A DNA stretch of 64,000 bases from Ephydatia muelleri (lineage: Eukaryota; Porifera; Demospongiae; Spongillida; Spongillidae): NCBI GenBank assembly GCA_013339895.1, contig JABACO010000017.1, positions 3,556,118 to 3,620,117 on the forward strand, in the 5' to 3' direction. The notes under the pieces are model-generated. The model was not told the DNA's origin, ran no database searches, and saw only the letters and a program-made list of their open reading frames with translations. The position numbers and the translations under genes were made by a program. Positions 35,488 through 45,934 of this stretch are shown piece by piece. Position 1 is the first letter of the stretch, and each line of letters begins with the position of its first letter.

Positions 35488-35570
35488 TCACCACCACCAC
35501 CCTCCCCCTCCCCCCTCCCCCCTCCCCCTCCCACTCCCCCTCCCCCTCCCCCTCCCCCTCCCCCCTCGAT
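35488..35570. repeat. (CCCCTC)n pyrimidine tract
   Basis: Repeated CCCCTC/CCCTCC units on the plus strand, about 50 bases upstream of the first frame of the next gene. Confidence 0.9.
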
Positions 35571-35620
35571 CCCTCTTTCCTCCCGCGTTTATAATTTAAT
35601 CTTCTCAGTATACATGTACT

Positions 35621-36548
35621 GTGTTGTGCAGACGCAGAATAAATAGCTACTCTTCTATCTCTATATTAGACCCTGATCATGACTCTGACATTATGCCGCT
35701 GATGTCCGCTAATCCTGAAGATAATACTCAACAGCCAGCTACAGGTTATGATATTGGCAGCCCGTACCTACCACCAGAGTACACAGAAGAACCCATCAGA
35801 CTGCAATATCCAAGTTCCACTAATTGGTCGGATATTTGCTTTGCACCAACTAGTCAGCAAGTAATGGTTTGAATATCTATTGTTTTTTTGTTTATTTACA
35901 TTTTGTCTATGTGTGTTCATCCCTTAGCCCACCTTTGTCCAATGGCAGCCACCCTCACCAGTCACAACTACAACACTCGGTCAACACTTTACAGGGGAAA
36001 ATTGCGTGTCTTTATCTATTACAATGACACTTGTAGCCCTCATACTTGGAGGCTGGCCGTCACTTGTGTGTACCGTCTCTGCCCTTGTAATCGCATACAG
36101 TGTAAGTACATTTAAATCTGTAGCACAAATGCAGCACTGTACAAATTCTTCTCCTCAGGGAAGAGATGATGAAAGACGTGGTAATACAGTTTCTGCCAGA
36201 TCAAAGGCCAACGTCTCGCTGGGTCTCAATGTTGCTGCAGTCATATTTGCCATAGTAGTGTGGGCTGCAGTAGTGGCTATAGCTGTTAGTGCTTCAGCAC
36301 CGTCTGCTGCACAACATTTTGCAACACCCTACACAACAGCAAATCCGCCCACAACAGGTCGGCAAACAACTGCTACTCCGTACTGCTATTCCTCTCAGTA
36401 CTACTGCCGCCAATCTACCTGTATCAGCACCAACATCAATTATTATTGCTATTACTTCTCTTACTACTCATACTCTGATGCATCTTACTATTCTTATTAC
36501 CAAGCTGTACACTGCTACGTGTCCTACCAAAAGACTGATGTTTGTTAA
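35621..36548 (+). CDS. CD225/dispanin-like two-helix membrane protein, gene 2
   Basis: Three exons: up to 35860 (GTAATG donor), 35928-36101 (CTTAG acceptor, GTAAGT donor), 36159-36548 (CTCAG acceptor, stop TAA). All joins keep the frame. The N-terminal part is Pro-rich and cytosolic in type (SPYLPPEYTEEP). Helix 1 is in MTLVALILGGWPSLVCTVSA, followed by the charged loop GRDDERRGNTVSARSKANVS and helix 2 in VAAVIFAIVVWAAVVAIAVS. Helix, short charged loop with conserved Ala/Lys, helix is the CD225/dispanin layout (IFITM/PRRT-like). The C-terminus is unusually rich in Tyr, Ser and Cys. The start is uncertain: the ATG at 35621 or one at 35693. Function unknown; membrane trafficking or fusion control is the family theme. 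Confidence 0.65.
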
Positions 36549-37145
36549 GTGCTGTATGCTCATCCAGCAAGTTTTTATCCAAACTGTTTCTATGTGGTTA
36601 CTGAAATTTATTTTTAATAGCAATCTAGTGATGGTGAACTGTGTACCATGCATTGAATATGCTTTGCTATTCATGTGCATTATTATTATTATTATTATTT
36701 TCCTACTGAACTGCTTCACTTTCTTTCTATAATCGTACAGCATTTACTGCCGGCATTTAAAAAAATAGCGCAATGCCAGCTGGTGTGTTTCATATGAATA
36801 TTGAAGGAAATACCCATTTGCCAAGACCCTCAAATAACATTTATGAAACCATAGCTTTAATTGTTTTCTTCAGTGGAGGAATGATCAAAGATGTGACAAT
36901 GGGGGCGCCTTCTGGGTTGGAGCTCGAGCATTCTAGATCAGCCTTTGTTCAGGGAGGCCTTCAAACTGATTGGTTAGATTCTGGGCAGCTACCATATAAG
37001 GCCCTCCTTCCTGGTGCCATATTGCACACATTTGGCATTGGGAAGGAGAGTGCTTTTCCACCCTTCCACACCCCGTGTATCCTATTTGTGCAGTGCATTG
37101 GCTTGTCTTTTTGATGCTATATGGTCGGCAGGTGGAGCCCTACGG
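36549..37145. other. 3' flank of gene 2; weak ORF
   Basis: A (TTA)n patch lies at 36680-36700. A 113-residue frame at 36773-37114 has no recognised motif and no splice context, so I leave it uncalled. Confidence 0.3.
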
Positions 37146-37154
37146 GCTTTCCCT

Positions 37155-37420
37155 TAAATTTGGCTAGCCCAATCTGGACCAGCGTCCAGATCTGGGATAC
37201 AGGTTCCAGCTTGTGGCCTGCATCACGCTGGACCTGTTTAGCCCGGGATCCCCTTGCATATGGCTAGCCCAGTCTGGACAAGCGTCCGGCTCTGGGACAC
37301 TGGTTCCAGCTGTGACAAGCGTCACACTGGACCTGTACAGCCTTGGGGTAGGGTGCCCCCCCTATTCACCCGTGGGATACTCCTGCCTGGCCCCCTGTTG
37401 TGGCAATCAGTCAAAAATAA
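37155..37420. repeat. GC-rich tandem duplication, about 97-bp unit
   Basis: GGCTAGCCCAATCTGGACCA at about 37160 recurs at 37262 (one or two changes), each followed by GCGTCC, a CTGGGA box, GGTTCCAGC and a CACGCTGGACCTG box. GC-rich compared with its surroundings. Confidence 0.7.
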
Positions 37421-37679
37421 CCACGGCGCTCGCTGGGTTGGGGCTTTAGTTATGTATAACCTATCAATCAAGATAAGGTGACCACATATTTCAAACAATA
37501 TTAATGGGCATGGTCTCATAGCTCAACCAATTGGCCATCAATTAGTAAGTTCATCATTAAGATATTAAATGCCAATGTTTTCATTTTTGATGCAAAAAGT
37601 GCACTTCATTTTAGAGGGCAAATGACATTTCAGCAGTTTTATGTAATCATCAAAATTGAAAGAGATTTGTTATGAACAA

Positions 37680-39107
37680 AAATGGTATATTACTATTTTG
37701 CTTGATTAAAGGTCCAGGAATAGTGTCTTCTCTGTGTAATGCATACCAACACTAGACCAACCTTTTGCATTTGCTGGTCGTGTGAAAGAGACAATTGCTT
37801 TAGTTTTAGACCGGTGGGTGGTAGAGGCAAACTTACAACTCATACTGACTATGCTAATCGCTACCCTAGTGTTTTACAAACCACTTTATACGATTTTACT
37901 GGAACATAAACAACTGATGAACAAGGTGAAAAGCAGCTCCAATATTTCCAAATAATCCAGCTCAACATGCAGCTGATTTTAATATGCTACAAAGCAAACA
38001 AGAACTGCAAATATCATTCTAAACCCCAGTAATGAAAAGCCAAAGAGTATCATTTGTGTAAGAGTTGATGGAGCTTCAGATGAGGGACTATCTCACAAGG
38101 AAGTCCAATTCTGGTGGACATTAGAACACATTGAGAGGGAACGTGCGGTAACTCTCATGACGGCCCACAGCAGTGGAGCAAGCTATGTTGAACTCCAAAA
38201 TGGATGCTTGACAAGAGGACCACTTTGAGAGGGATTCCCATAATCAATCAAAAACGAATGAAACTATTCTTGATAGCAACTTGTGAGCAGCAATCGACTT
38301 ATATATTGACCACACCAACCAAAGTCCTTGTGGAAAAACAGTAAAATTTGTTCAAGGGTGCAAATTCAGAAGTATATCAAAGCCAAAGAGACCACCTGAG
38401 GGTTTTCCTTAAAGGAAGTAAGGGAAGAAAAGACCAACTGCATCACAGTCAACCAATACTGTACCAGAAGTTCTGTGATGTTGGGATAATTCGTTCTGAT
38501 CACATGGTTCCTTATTATCCGCCTCAGTACGCATTTCAAGTGTTTTAAACCTATAGCTGTTATGCTGTGTGTAAAAGAGCAGTTAGAGCATCAGCAAGCG
38601 ATATATGTTGGTTCACTCGAGGTCCTCCCATCACCTACTTACCATTACCAGTTTAGACCCAGAAAGACCTTGGGGTAATCCCAACTGCCTTATAGTTGCA
38701 AGGGGTTCTGTTGTGGACATTATCTCAAGCCATCAATGTCAGCTTTGGTTGGTATTCAATTTGAGCCCCCATCTGTTATATACAAGGTATGTAAGTCAGG
38801 GTCTGCTATTGATACATCAGAGATAGCAAAGAAAGTTTCTCTTTCAGCAAAGAAGTAGAAATGTGGATCCAACACCTTCAGACAGTTGCCTTGAATAGAA
38901 AACGTGGAGCCAAAAAAGCAGCTGAAACAAGACGGGCACATGCAAAGAAGATGTTCTATTTTTGTGGGGTGTGTGAAGAAGTATATGAGGATAACTGAGG
39001 AATTAGAAAACTGGATAGGATGTGACAGCTGTGAGAGCTGGTTTCATTGGCATTGTGTCAGTATTACTAATGAACCAGCCAATTTTCTTTCTTCAAACTG
39101 TACATAA
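37680..39107 (+). pseudogene. Transposase-like remnant with C-terminal PHD finger
   Basis: Plus-strand pieces in changing frames: VRVDGASDEGLSHKEVQFWW and TLEHIERERAV near 38060-38140, VELQNGCLTRG near 38190, a KGANSEVYQSQRDHLRVFLK stretch at 38350, then NPNCLIVARG near 38680, and at 38940-39100 a zinc domain with FCGVCEEVYED (shifted) followed by WIGCDSCESWFHWHCVSI. The CD.C..WFH..C pattern is a PHD finger. I recall VDGxxDEG/VQFWWT and PHD-tail proteins as repetitive gene models in sponges and hydrozoans (memory). Multiple frameshifts; inactive. The TIRs were not located. Confidence 0.55.
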
Positions 39108-39109
39108 CA

Positions 39110-40270
39110 GTTTTCCATGCATGTTTTAAATCATTCTGTTCAGATGCATTCAGTCGTAAGTTAGAATATCATGAGTTATTGTTTCGTCTAGCAGCTAGTC
39201 ATATGTATTCTGCAATGTATACTATTCGCTTGCCATCGTGCTCACAAAATGAACATTAACACTTATAAAAAGCAGCACAAGTCAAGTCAATACATCAACA
39301 CACAAAAGTATGCGTTTATATATGTTCTTCGAATATGGAAGTATCTTGACGTTTCTCTCTCCGAAGTGAACGCTGCATGTGCTTGAACAACAACCACTTC
39401 CGCTAGCGCTGCGATTGACATACCACTGGAAAGAATCCGACAACACAACGAGGTAATTATTTATTGTTTTAATATACAAAAACGCGGCGTCTCTTCTGCC
39501 CCTCATAGTATGTGGGGGATTTGATCGGATACAATGCCCCAGGGGTGGGGGGAGATTTGAAAACCGCAAATATCAAATCCCCACCTTCGCCCCATCTGTG
39601 CCCGCACTGGAGGGAGTGGGGGAGACCATTGATAGGTGCATTATTCATGGTCCAAGTAAAACGGTAATCACGATCGGAGCAACGGATATAGGTAGCCCAT
39701 AATATTTCCTAAATTGGGAGTCCATCGCCTATTTTTAACAGCACGTCGGTGATCTGCTTACCAAGCAAGACTGTTTCTTTACGGCTATAGTCATGGAAGG
39801 TAAATCAGTTGTAAGGAATGGCTCAACAGAAGATCACTGACTAGTAGTGATTAAGGTGTCTGTCGTGTATTCATATTCCGGTCCTGCAGTGGTTAGTGGG
39901 GTGTGACGGCTAAGTAATTAAGACAAGGTGATTGAAGCTTGCTACTACATGTATAAATAGATCCAGAGATTGTATCGGGGTACTGTTATATTAGGCTAGA
40001 TATAGTGATACTTGATTCTTCCTGCGCCCACAGTTCATATGGTGTGCAACGGGTGACAGTAGTGGATGAAATGATAGGAGCGGGGTGGAGTAGCATGGAT
40101 GTAATGACTGAGTGCCACGTATTCGTATGCATGTAAACAAGATACCGTTAGAGAAACCGAAACAAGATCTGAGATACAGTTTGTACTCGTCAGTTACTAG
40201 TACGTGAGATAGTGGTTCAAGCAGCAGTCATCTTATGCTACACAGTTGTATTGATTAATTGTCCGTCATA
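39110..40270. other. Non-coding stretch
   Basis: No gene recognised. It includes CCCC/GGGG-rich words at 39535-39615 and presumably the promoter of the next gene. Confidence 0.3.
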
Positions 40271-40445
40271 TGGGATCTTCTTTTACGCTAAAAGGGACCT
40301 AACGCATACCTAAAAAAGTTAATGTAAAACGCTTGCGATGAAATGCATGCTGATTAAATATTCAACTCGAAGAGATACTCAGATTCTCAGTACGTAAGAA
40401 ACAATGTGTAGAGGACATTTCAGACTTCTAGATTAAAACAAAAAT
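40271..40445. mobile_element. MITE, family M1, right end eroded
   Basis: Starts TGGGATCTTCTTTTACGCTAAA after TA and contains the GAGGACATTTCAGACTTCTAG box of family M1. The right TIR is not recognisable. It lies 40 bases upstream of the first frame of dispanin-like gene 3 and could influence its 5' UTR. Confidence 0.6.
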
Positions 40446-40483
40446 TAATATTAGTTCTTACACATATAACTGAACCTAACATA

Positions 40484-41526
40484 ATGCAAGTGCACAGATA
40501 TGCATTAAGCAAAATAACTATGGCTGCACGTCTTTTAGGTCCTCCATCATATGAGTCTATCTATAGCCAGCAGCAGCTGCCAGCTAATGCCGGAGCCACT
40601 GCACAACAGCCAGCTACCACTTCACCACACCCAAGTCAAATGCAGAACATTGCAGCGGGACCAGGACAGACATTCCCGCCTCTCCAGGCATACCCACAAC
40701 CAGTTCATTACCCTGGCAGTCCATACTCACCCCTAGGGTATACATATATAACGGAACCTAACAAAATGCAAACTCAAAGTATGTGTTTTCCTCAATACAT
40801 CACACTACCCCATCAGCCTGATATGCGATTTAATCTGCAAGTAATGGCTTATAATTCAGTTGTAGATCTATTTTTAAATATGTTCTTTCCTTAGTCCACC
40901 GCTGTAATGACGGTCCAACGGCAGCCACACCCACAAGTCACAACTGCCACATTTGTTCAGCCATCTACCGGGGACAACTGTCTGACACTATCTATAGTGA
41001 TGACCTTTTTGGCATTCATACTTGGAGGCTGGCCATCACTTGTGTGCACCATCTCTGCCCTCGCAATGTCATGCAATGTAAGCAACCCGTAATCCTGATG
41101 TGAATATAAGCTTTAATTAATTCTTCTTAGGCAAGGGATGATGAACGACGTGGAAATATAGCTTCTGCAAGATCAAAGGCCAATATCTCACTTTGTCTCA
41201 ACTTTGTTGCAGTCATATTTACCATAATGATATGGAGTGCAGTGGTGATTCCAGTGGCTGTAACTGTTAGTGCTTCAACATCACCTGCAGCAAATCAATT
41301 TTCAACGCCGCACACAACTGCATATCCATACACAACGGCTACTACACAGTGCTATTCATCTCAGTACCACTGTACCACAGAGAACTGTTATTATGGAACC
41401 TACTATGCTTATTCCTCTTGCTATTACCTCTCTTACTACACATACTATAACGCGTATACCTATAATTCCTATTCCTATTCGTACTCCACTACATACTGCT
41501 ATTTGTCCGCCTATGGTGTGTGTTAA
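40484..41526 (+). CDS. CD225/dispanin-like two-helix membrane protein, gene 3
   Basis: Exons end at 40840 (CAA before GTAATG), then 40895-41077 (TTAG acceptor; GTAAGC donor) and 41131-41526 (CTTAG acceptor; stop TAA). The start is the ATG at 40484 or the one at 40520 (MAARLLGPPSYESIY). The N-terminal half is Pro/Gln-rich with PPSYE and PGSPYSP, which could bind WW or SH3 domains (inference). Helix 1 is in IVMTFLAFILGGWPSLVCTI, then ARDDERRGNIASARSKANIS, helix 2 in VAVIFTIMIWSAVVIPVAVT. The tail is Tyr-rich (NCYYGTYYAYSSCYYLSYYT) with several Cys. Organisation matches gene 2 exon by exon; the 3' half matches pseudogene copy 1 closely. Reading frame intact. Confidence 0.7.
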
Positions 41527-41633
41527 TGTGGCTGATCCTCAGTGCTTTGTATTACCCAAACTGTACTGTTGCTATTTTATATTGTTTTTAGTTGATAGTT
41601 TCATTGCAAACATATCGAGAGAAATATTAATTT

Positions 41634-41745
41634 TCGGGTCGTTTCCGCTAAAAGGACCTAACGCATTTTTTATTTTTTTTTATTTTTATTTTCTAAAACT
41701 CTGAAATGTCCTCTACACATTACTTCTTACACACTAAGGTTACAT
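41634..41745. mobile_element. MITE, family M1, truncated copy downstream of gene 3
   Basis: Begins CGGGTCGTTTCCGCTAAAAG and includes TCTGAAATGTCCTCTACAC. The right end is missing where the pogo-like sequence begins. It occupies the same position relative to gene 3 as the 33.2-kb copy does to pseudogene copy 1. Confidence 0.65.
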
Positions 41746-42915
41746 GTGACCTCTTCCGTTTCCCTGTCACTTGCTGGCATTGTTCTTCTGAGCATTTCTG
41801 CCAACGCTTCATTCCACCTGCTAACGCAGTGGCGGCGGGGGGGGGGAGGGGGGGGGGGGGGGGGGGGGCTGGGGGGTCTCGAGCACCCCCAATATTGGCA
41901 ACGGGGGGCTCAGCCCCTCCTATCCTAACAACAGGTAGTGCATTTAATTAATCGATAAATCTTCATTAATCAATGACCAGTCGCGCCAGGCCGGCAGCGG
42001 ATCAATTATAGCATAGCCAAAAACATATTCATACCCAGAACAGTAGGACACTTTTGGTGCTATATCAGGCAGCTGTTGTAGTCATTTGTCACGTGCTTGA
42101 ATAATATTCATGAATATAATTATCTTTGTGTTTCGAGCCCCCCCCCCTCCCCCCCCCCCCCAATCATAAATGTCTTCCGCCGCCACTGTAACGGGTCTCC
42201 TCGGGGACTCTTTCGCTTTTTCAGCTCCGTCCATGTCGAAGAGGCAGCCTTACTAGCGTGCCTTTTAGAGCGACTGCTAGTTGGAATTTCGTCAGGAGGG
42301 TTCTGAAACGAACCGTTTCGATCGCTAATGTCCTCAGCCATTCGCCCTCGATGATTAGATAGGTTATGAAAGTTTATGCGTTTTTAAACGTATTCAATGT
42401 TTAATTATTCAAAATGGCGACGTTACCAAGCCACTGGTTTTTTTGTTTTCTACGCTACATTTAACGTTACAGGCCGTGAATGGAGCCAATTCGATAGTAC
42501 ACGTATCGCACAATGTAATCTGAAAATCCTGAGTGCAATAATCTTCGCAAAAACCTGACCTAACATAAACACACCTAAAATGGTGGTGTTTTTATGAATG
42601 CAACTGTAACGCTCGATCCGAAGTTGAATGCATAAGACTCAAACGTTGAAGACATAGATGTACTAGTAATATACCGAATTTCATTGAAAAAGACGAAAAA
42701 CTCGGGCAGAAAAATAATGATTTGGAGAGGGGTAGCTAAATTCGTTATGAACAACCATTGGTATCACGTGATGACTTTCTTTTTCAAGTTCATACTGCCA
42801 AGTCATTTCGCAATAGAGGTATATGTAATTATCCCATACTACTACTGAAAAATACAACATAGAACATAAAACTTTGAAAAAATAAATGGCCAAGTATGAT
42901 GTAGTCCACTGTACA
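41745..42915 (-). mobile_element. Pogo-like element 5' part (third copy), interrupted by a MITE
   Basis: Minus strand: the end at about 42915 resembles CAGT(T/G)GA..ACATCATACTTGGCC, the same tip as the 23.6-24.9 kb palindrome, followed by the TGGTAACGTCGCCATTTTGA block and the frame MAEDISDRNGSFQNPPDEIP and SKRHASKAASSTWTELKKRK. The frame is broken by the 41827-42188 insertion and seems to resume with RRTMPASDRETEEV-like coding beyond it. This single-orientation copy shows what the palindrome arms derive from. Confidence 0.55.
41822..42193. mobile_element. MITE with CAGTGGCGGCGG ends, 5-bp TSD and poly-G/C arms
   Basis: The left end CAGTGGCGGCGGGGG (41827) and right end CCGCCGCCACTG (42188) are complements, flanked by TAACG at 41822-41826 and 42189-42193. 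Long G and C tracts lie just inside the ends (41837-41868 and 42138-42162). CAGTGGCGG-type ends are common among hAT-like elements, though those normally make 8-bp duplications. Confidence 0.75.
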
Positions 42916-43500
42916 TGTACATGTACTGTGTATAAGAACTGATATGAAAGCATAATGTACACGTACAATAATGTCCAGCAGGTGTTGATGTTCCAGTGCA
43001 CAGATGAGTGAATTTGCTACATGACAGACATTCCCACTGTACCTTGCCGAGAGAGTAACATTCGAGAGCTCTACTTCCTTTGTTGAGAGTGCCTCCTTTG
43101 CTCTACGTAGTTCATCACTATACCTGAGTGCAGTATACTGTACATGAAGGTCACCACCAGGTGTGGTGGTTTGAATTCATACATGTATACCACCGAAGAC
43201 CAACACACGATACATGGGTTCAAAATGTATCATACATTTATATAGTTAGACTCATACTTTGAATATTCTATGTACGAGCATGTTGCTTTTCATGACCTAG
43301 TTAAGAAACAGCGATGAGTTTTGAATCAGTTAACAACACAATGCATGCAAATTAGGAGATGACAACGCATTGCCATCAAAACAGAAGTCTCATGTTTCCA
43401 ACATTCAGAGCTATTATTAATTTAAATTATTATTCTGCTGTCCTATCATGAACTCATTGAATTGTACTGGTGATATTTTTAGTGGCCAGAACAGACTTCT
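42916..43500. other. Stretch between pogo-like element and coiled-coil fragment
   Basis: No clear gene. A hydrophobic minus-strand frame at 43001-42681 overlaps the element end and is not supported. Confidence 0.3.
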
Positions 43501-43504
43501 CACT

Positions 43505-43602
43505 CATGATGGATGAATTTTTTTCCAAAGTCTTAACAGACAGCAACAGCTTCTGCCTTTCTTGATCCCAAATAGCCTTCTCCATCTCCAAAGCTGACTT
43601 CC
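43505..43602 (-). pseudogene. Coiled-coil exon fragment
   Basis: The minus-strand frame RKSALEMEKAIWDQERQKLL continuing into LSVKTLEKNSS has a heptad-like charge pattern. An AG acceptor-like sequence precedes it. A similar WDQE-containing plus-strand piece (LESKKVRWDQEKGKLEDNQ) occurs at 53210-53290. Possibly exons or duplicates of one coiled-coil gene; no full gene can be built. Confidence 0.35.
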
Positions 43603-43634
43603 TGTTGTTGATAATGATATATAGAGCAGTTTAA

Positions 43635-43830
43635 GTGAAACACACAGCATACACACTGTACAGTACAGAAACACACAGCAAAACACTGAAATACATGGGT
43701 GAAACACACAGCATACACACTGTAAAAACACACAGCATACACACTGTAAAAACACACAGCATACACACTGTACAATACATTAGTGAAACACACGGCATAC
43801 ACACTGTACAATACATGGGTGAAACACATG
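43635..43830. repeat. Tandem repeat with ACACACAGCATACACACTGT units
   Basis: About six copies of a 20-22 bp core, several within larger 40-base units with AATACAT..GTGAAAC spacers. The Cys-rich minus-strand frames across it come from the repeat. Confidence 0.85.
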
Positions 43831-44037
43831 TAGAACTATTTGTTATTGAAATCTAAATACTCATGCAATATCAAAATGTTTGATGAGTGTTGGATGTCTA
43901 ATGTCCTGGGTATCATCCGGGGTATGTTTGTACACCTGGGTGTACAAAATTCAAATTAATGTCATTTGTTACTGTGCATCAGAACTGGAATCCAACACAT
44001 GTATGTTTATCATGCATTTTTAGTTCTGGGCTGAAAT

Positions 44038-44192
44038 AGGTAAGGTCTAGTTCCTTCTACAAACTTCTAACTAGTCTGCTAAAGTGAAGCTCCCCCAATT
44101 GTTCCTAGCGCGCAGCGTATACCTGGCATGCCTCAGAGGACCTCACTTTGGAAACTTGGTTACAAGTTTTTAGATGGAACTAGACCTTACCT
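44038..44192. mobile_element. 155-bp MITE, AGGTAAGGTCTAGTTCC ends
   Basis: The left end AGGTAAGGTCTAGTTCC and right end GGAACTAGACCTTACCT are perfect complements, with imperfect pairing to about 36 bp. No clear target duplication and no coding capacity. Confidence 0.75.
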
Positions 44193-44267
44193 CAGCGCTA
44201 AAAGCATGCATGTGCTGTCAGATTTCATCTCTGTGCACAGTTACAAAGTGGCATTATTCTGAATGTC

Positions 44268-44396
44268 TGTTACGTGGGTTAGTCACTATCCAATCCTCAG
44301 AATATAATGGCAGCTCCACTATTTCTATGCAACTGACCCGATTACACAACACTAAGCGCATGCGCAATACAATGCATCTATAACAAACCCGTTACA
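44268..44396 (-). repeat. LTR of outer gypsy element (3' LTR, complete)
   Basis: On the minus strand it reads TGTAACGGG...CGTAACA, 129 bp. A purine tract (AGAAGGGGAGTAT) precedes it on the minus strand, as expected of a polypurine tract. Its inner 45 bases recur at 53163-53207. Confidence 0.8.
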
Positions 44397-44433
44397 ATAC
44401 TCCCCTTCTAGTATCTTGCATCCTTGCAAGTTT

Positions 44434-45857
44434 TTAATGTTCTATATATATTCCATATCGGTCCGTAGGTCGTCGAATTCTCTGTGTTCGACGAACCAGT
44501 ACAGATGCATCCTCTGGATTATGATCTGACATCACTTCATCATCCACAAAGCCTCCTGCCCTTCCTGTAGTCACCACTGGAGAGTCATCATCGGTTGAAA
44601 CAGGGTCCTTTTCTGGCACCGAACGTGTATGCACAGCTTTCAAATTTGAATCCTTCTGCCTTGACTCTTTGGTAGTATTCTTAGGAAGACCATAACAACG
44701 TTTTAATCGATTGCGATGCACTATCAACGTCTTCGTTGAACCAACCAACTGAATACGATAATCTACTGCTGCATTTAACCGATCAATCACCGTATACGGT
44801 CCTCTCTAAAATGATGCCACCTTCTTTGTCCTTCCCCGCTTCACTGCTGGTACATACAACCACACATGATCTCCAACTGCAAATGTTTCTCCTCATGCAT
44901 CCTTGTAGTAACGTTTCTTACTTCGCTCATGAGCTTTATCCAAATGTGACTTTACATCACTGAAAATCTTGCGCAAGGACGTACTCAACTCTTCCACATA
45001 CTGAGGGACATTCGCTACTCCTGTGCTGCCTTCAGATTCCTGACGAGGTGGTCTACCAGCAACAATATCAATGGGTAAAATCGGCGAGCGTCCAAAATTT
45101 ACACGGAATGGAGAATACCCACTCAACTCATGAAGGGCAGTTCTGTAGTCAAACAACGCTTTTGGAATGTGAATGTCCCAATCTTTCTGATTATCGGCAA
45201 CCACTTTAGATAGGATGGCTTCCAAAGTTCTATTAAATCGCTCCACCTGACCATTTCCTTGGGGGTGGTAAGCTGTTGTCCTAGTCTTGTTGATGCCAAG
45301 GCGTTTACACAGAGCTGTGATCACTTGGCTATTCAAGTTCGCACCCTGATCACTGTGTAACGAACCTGGAACACCATACCAACAGACCACCACATCAACA
45401 AGAACAGATGCCAGAGTCTCAGAATCTGTAGCAGCCAGAGGAAAAGCCTCCACCCATTTACTAAAGAGATCAGTGATCACCAGAATGTACTTGCATCCCC
45501 TAATGGATGAAAGAAGAGGTCCCATTATGTCCCAGCTGATCACATCAAAAGGGTGACTGCATTTAATAGTTCCAAGAGGGGCTAGGGGCTGCGGTTGTGG
45601 TGGATTTCGCTTCTGGCACATCTGACAGTCATGAACCCAATGTTCTATGTCCGCCTCGTATCCTGGCCAGTAGAAATGCTCCTTGACCTTTTCTTTAGTC
45701 CTCTGGACGCCAAGATGTCCTGATTCATCGTGCAACTGATGCAAGATTTTCTCAACAAAACTTGCCGGAACAACAAGTTGGGTGTGGACACAATCACTAG
45801 ATGAGGCTCTAAACTGACAACACAGTAACCCATCATGAAGGAATGTCCGTTTCAAAC
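44434..45857 (-). pseudogene. Outer gypsy integrase, 3' portion
   Basis: Contains the zinc domain HDESGHLG...CQMCQK, the catalytic core with D in SWDIMGPLL, D in HSDQGANLNS and E in GQVERFNRTLE (DDE triad present), and a C-terminal tail with VHRNRLKRCYG. A frame break separates the core (45882-44893) from the tail (44790-44434). The upstream part of this domain lies beyond the inner element, at 49947 and above. Confidence 0.8.
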
Positions 45858-45923
45858 TGTAGTATAATGTTATAGTGCGCATGTGCAGTGTATGATTCTA
45901 ATTAATGTCTCGATGATACTACA
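45858..45923 (+). repeat. 5' LTR of inner gypsy element (66 bp)
   Basis: Starts TGTAGTAT and ends ATACTACA, an 8-bp inverted terminal pair. It is followed directly by TGGTGGCAGCG, a primer-binding-site-like sequence. Preceded by target duplication CAAAC (45853-45857). Confidence 0.85.
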
Positions 45924-45934
45924 TGGTGGCAGCG

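Noticed and set aside
43504..43856. Cys-rich VCCVFLQC-type proteins on the minus strand
   Set aside because: They follow the ACACAGCATACACACTGT tandem repeat.
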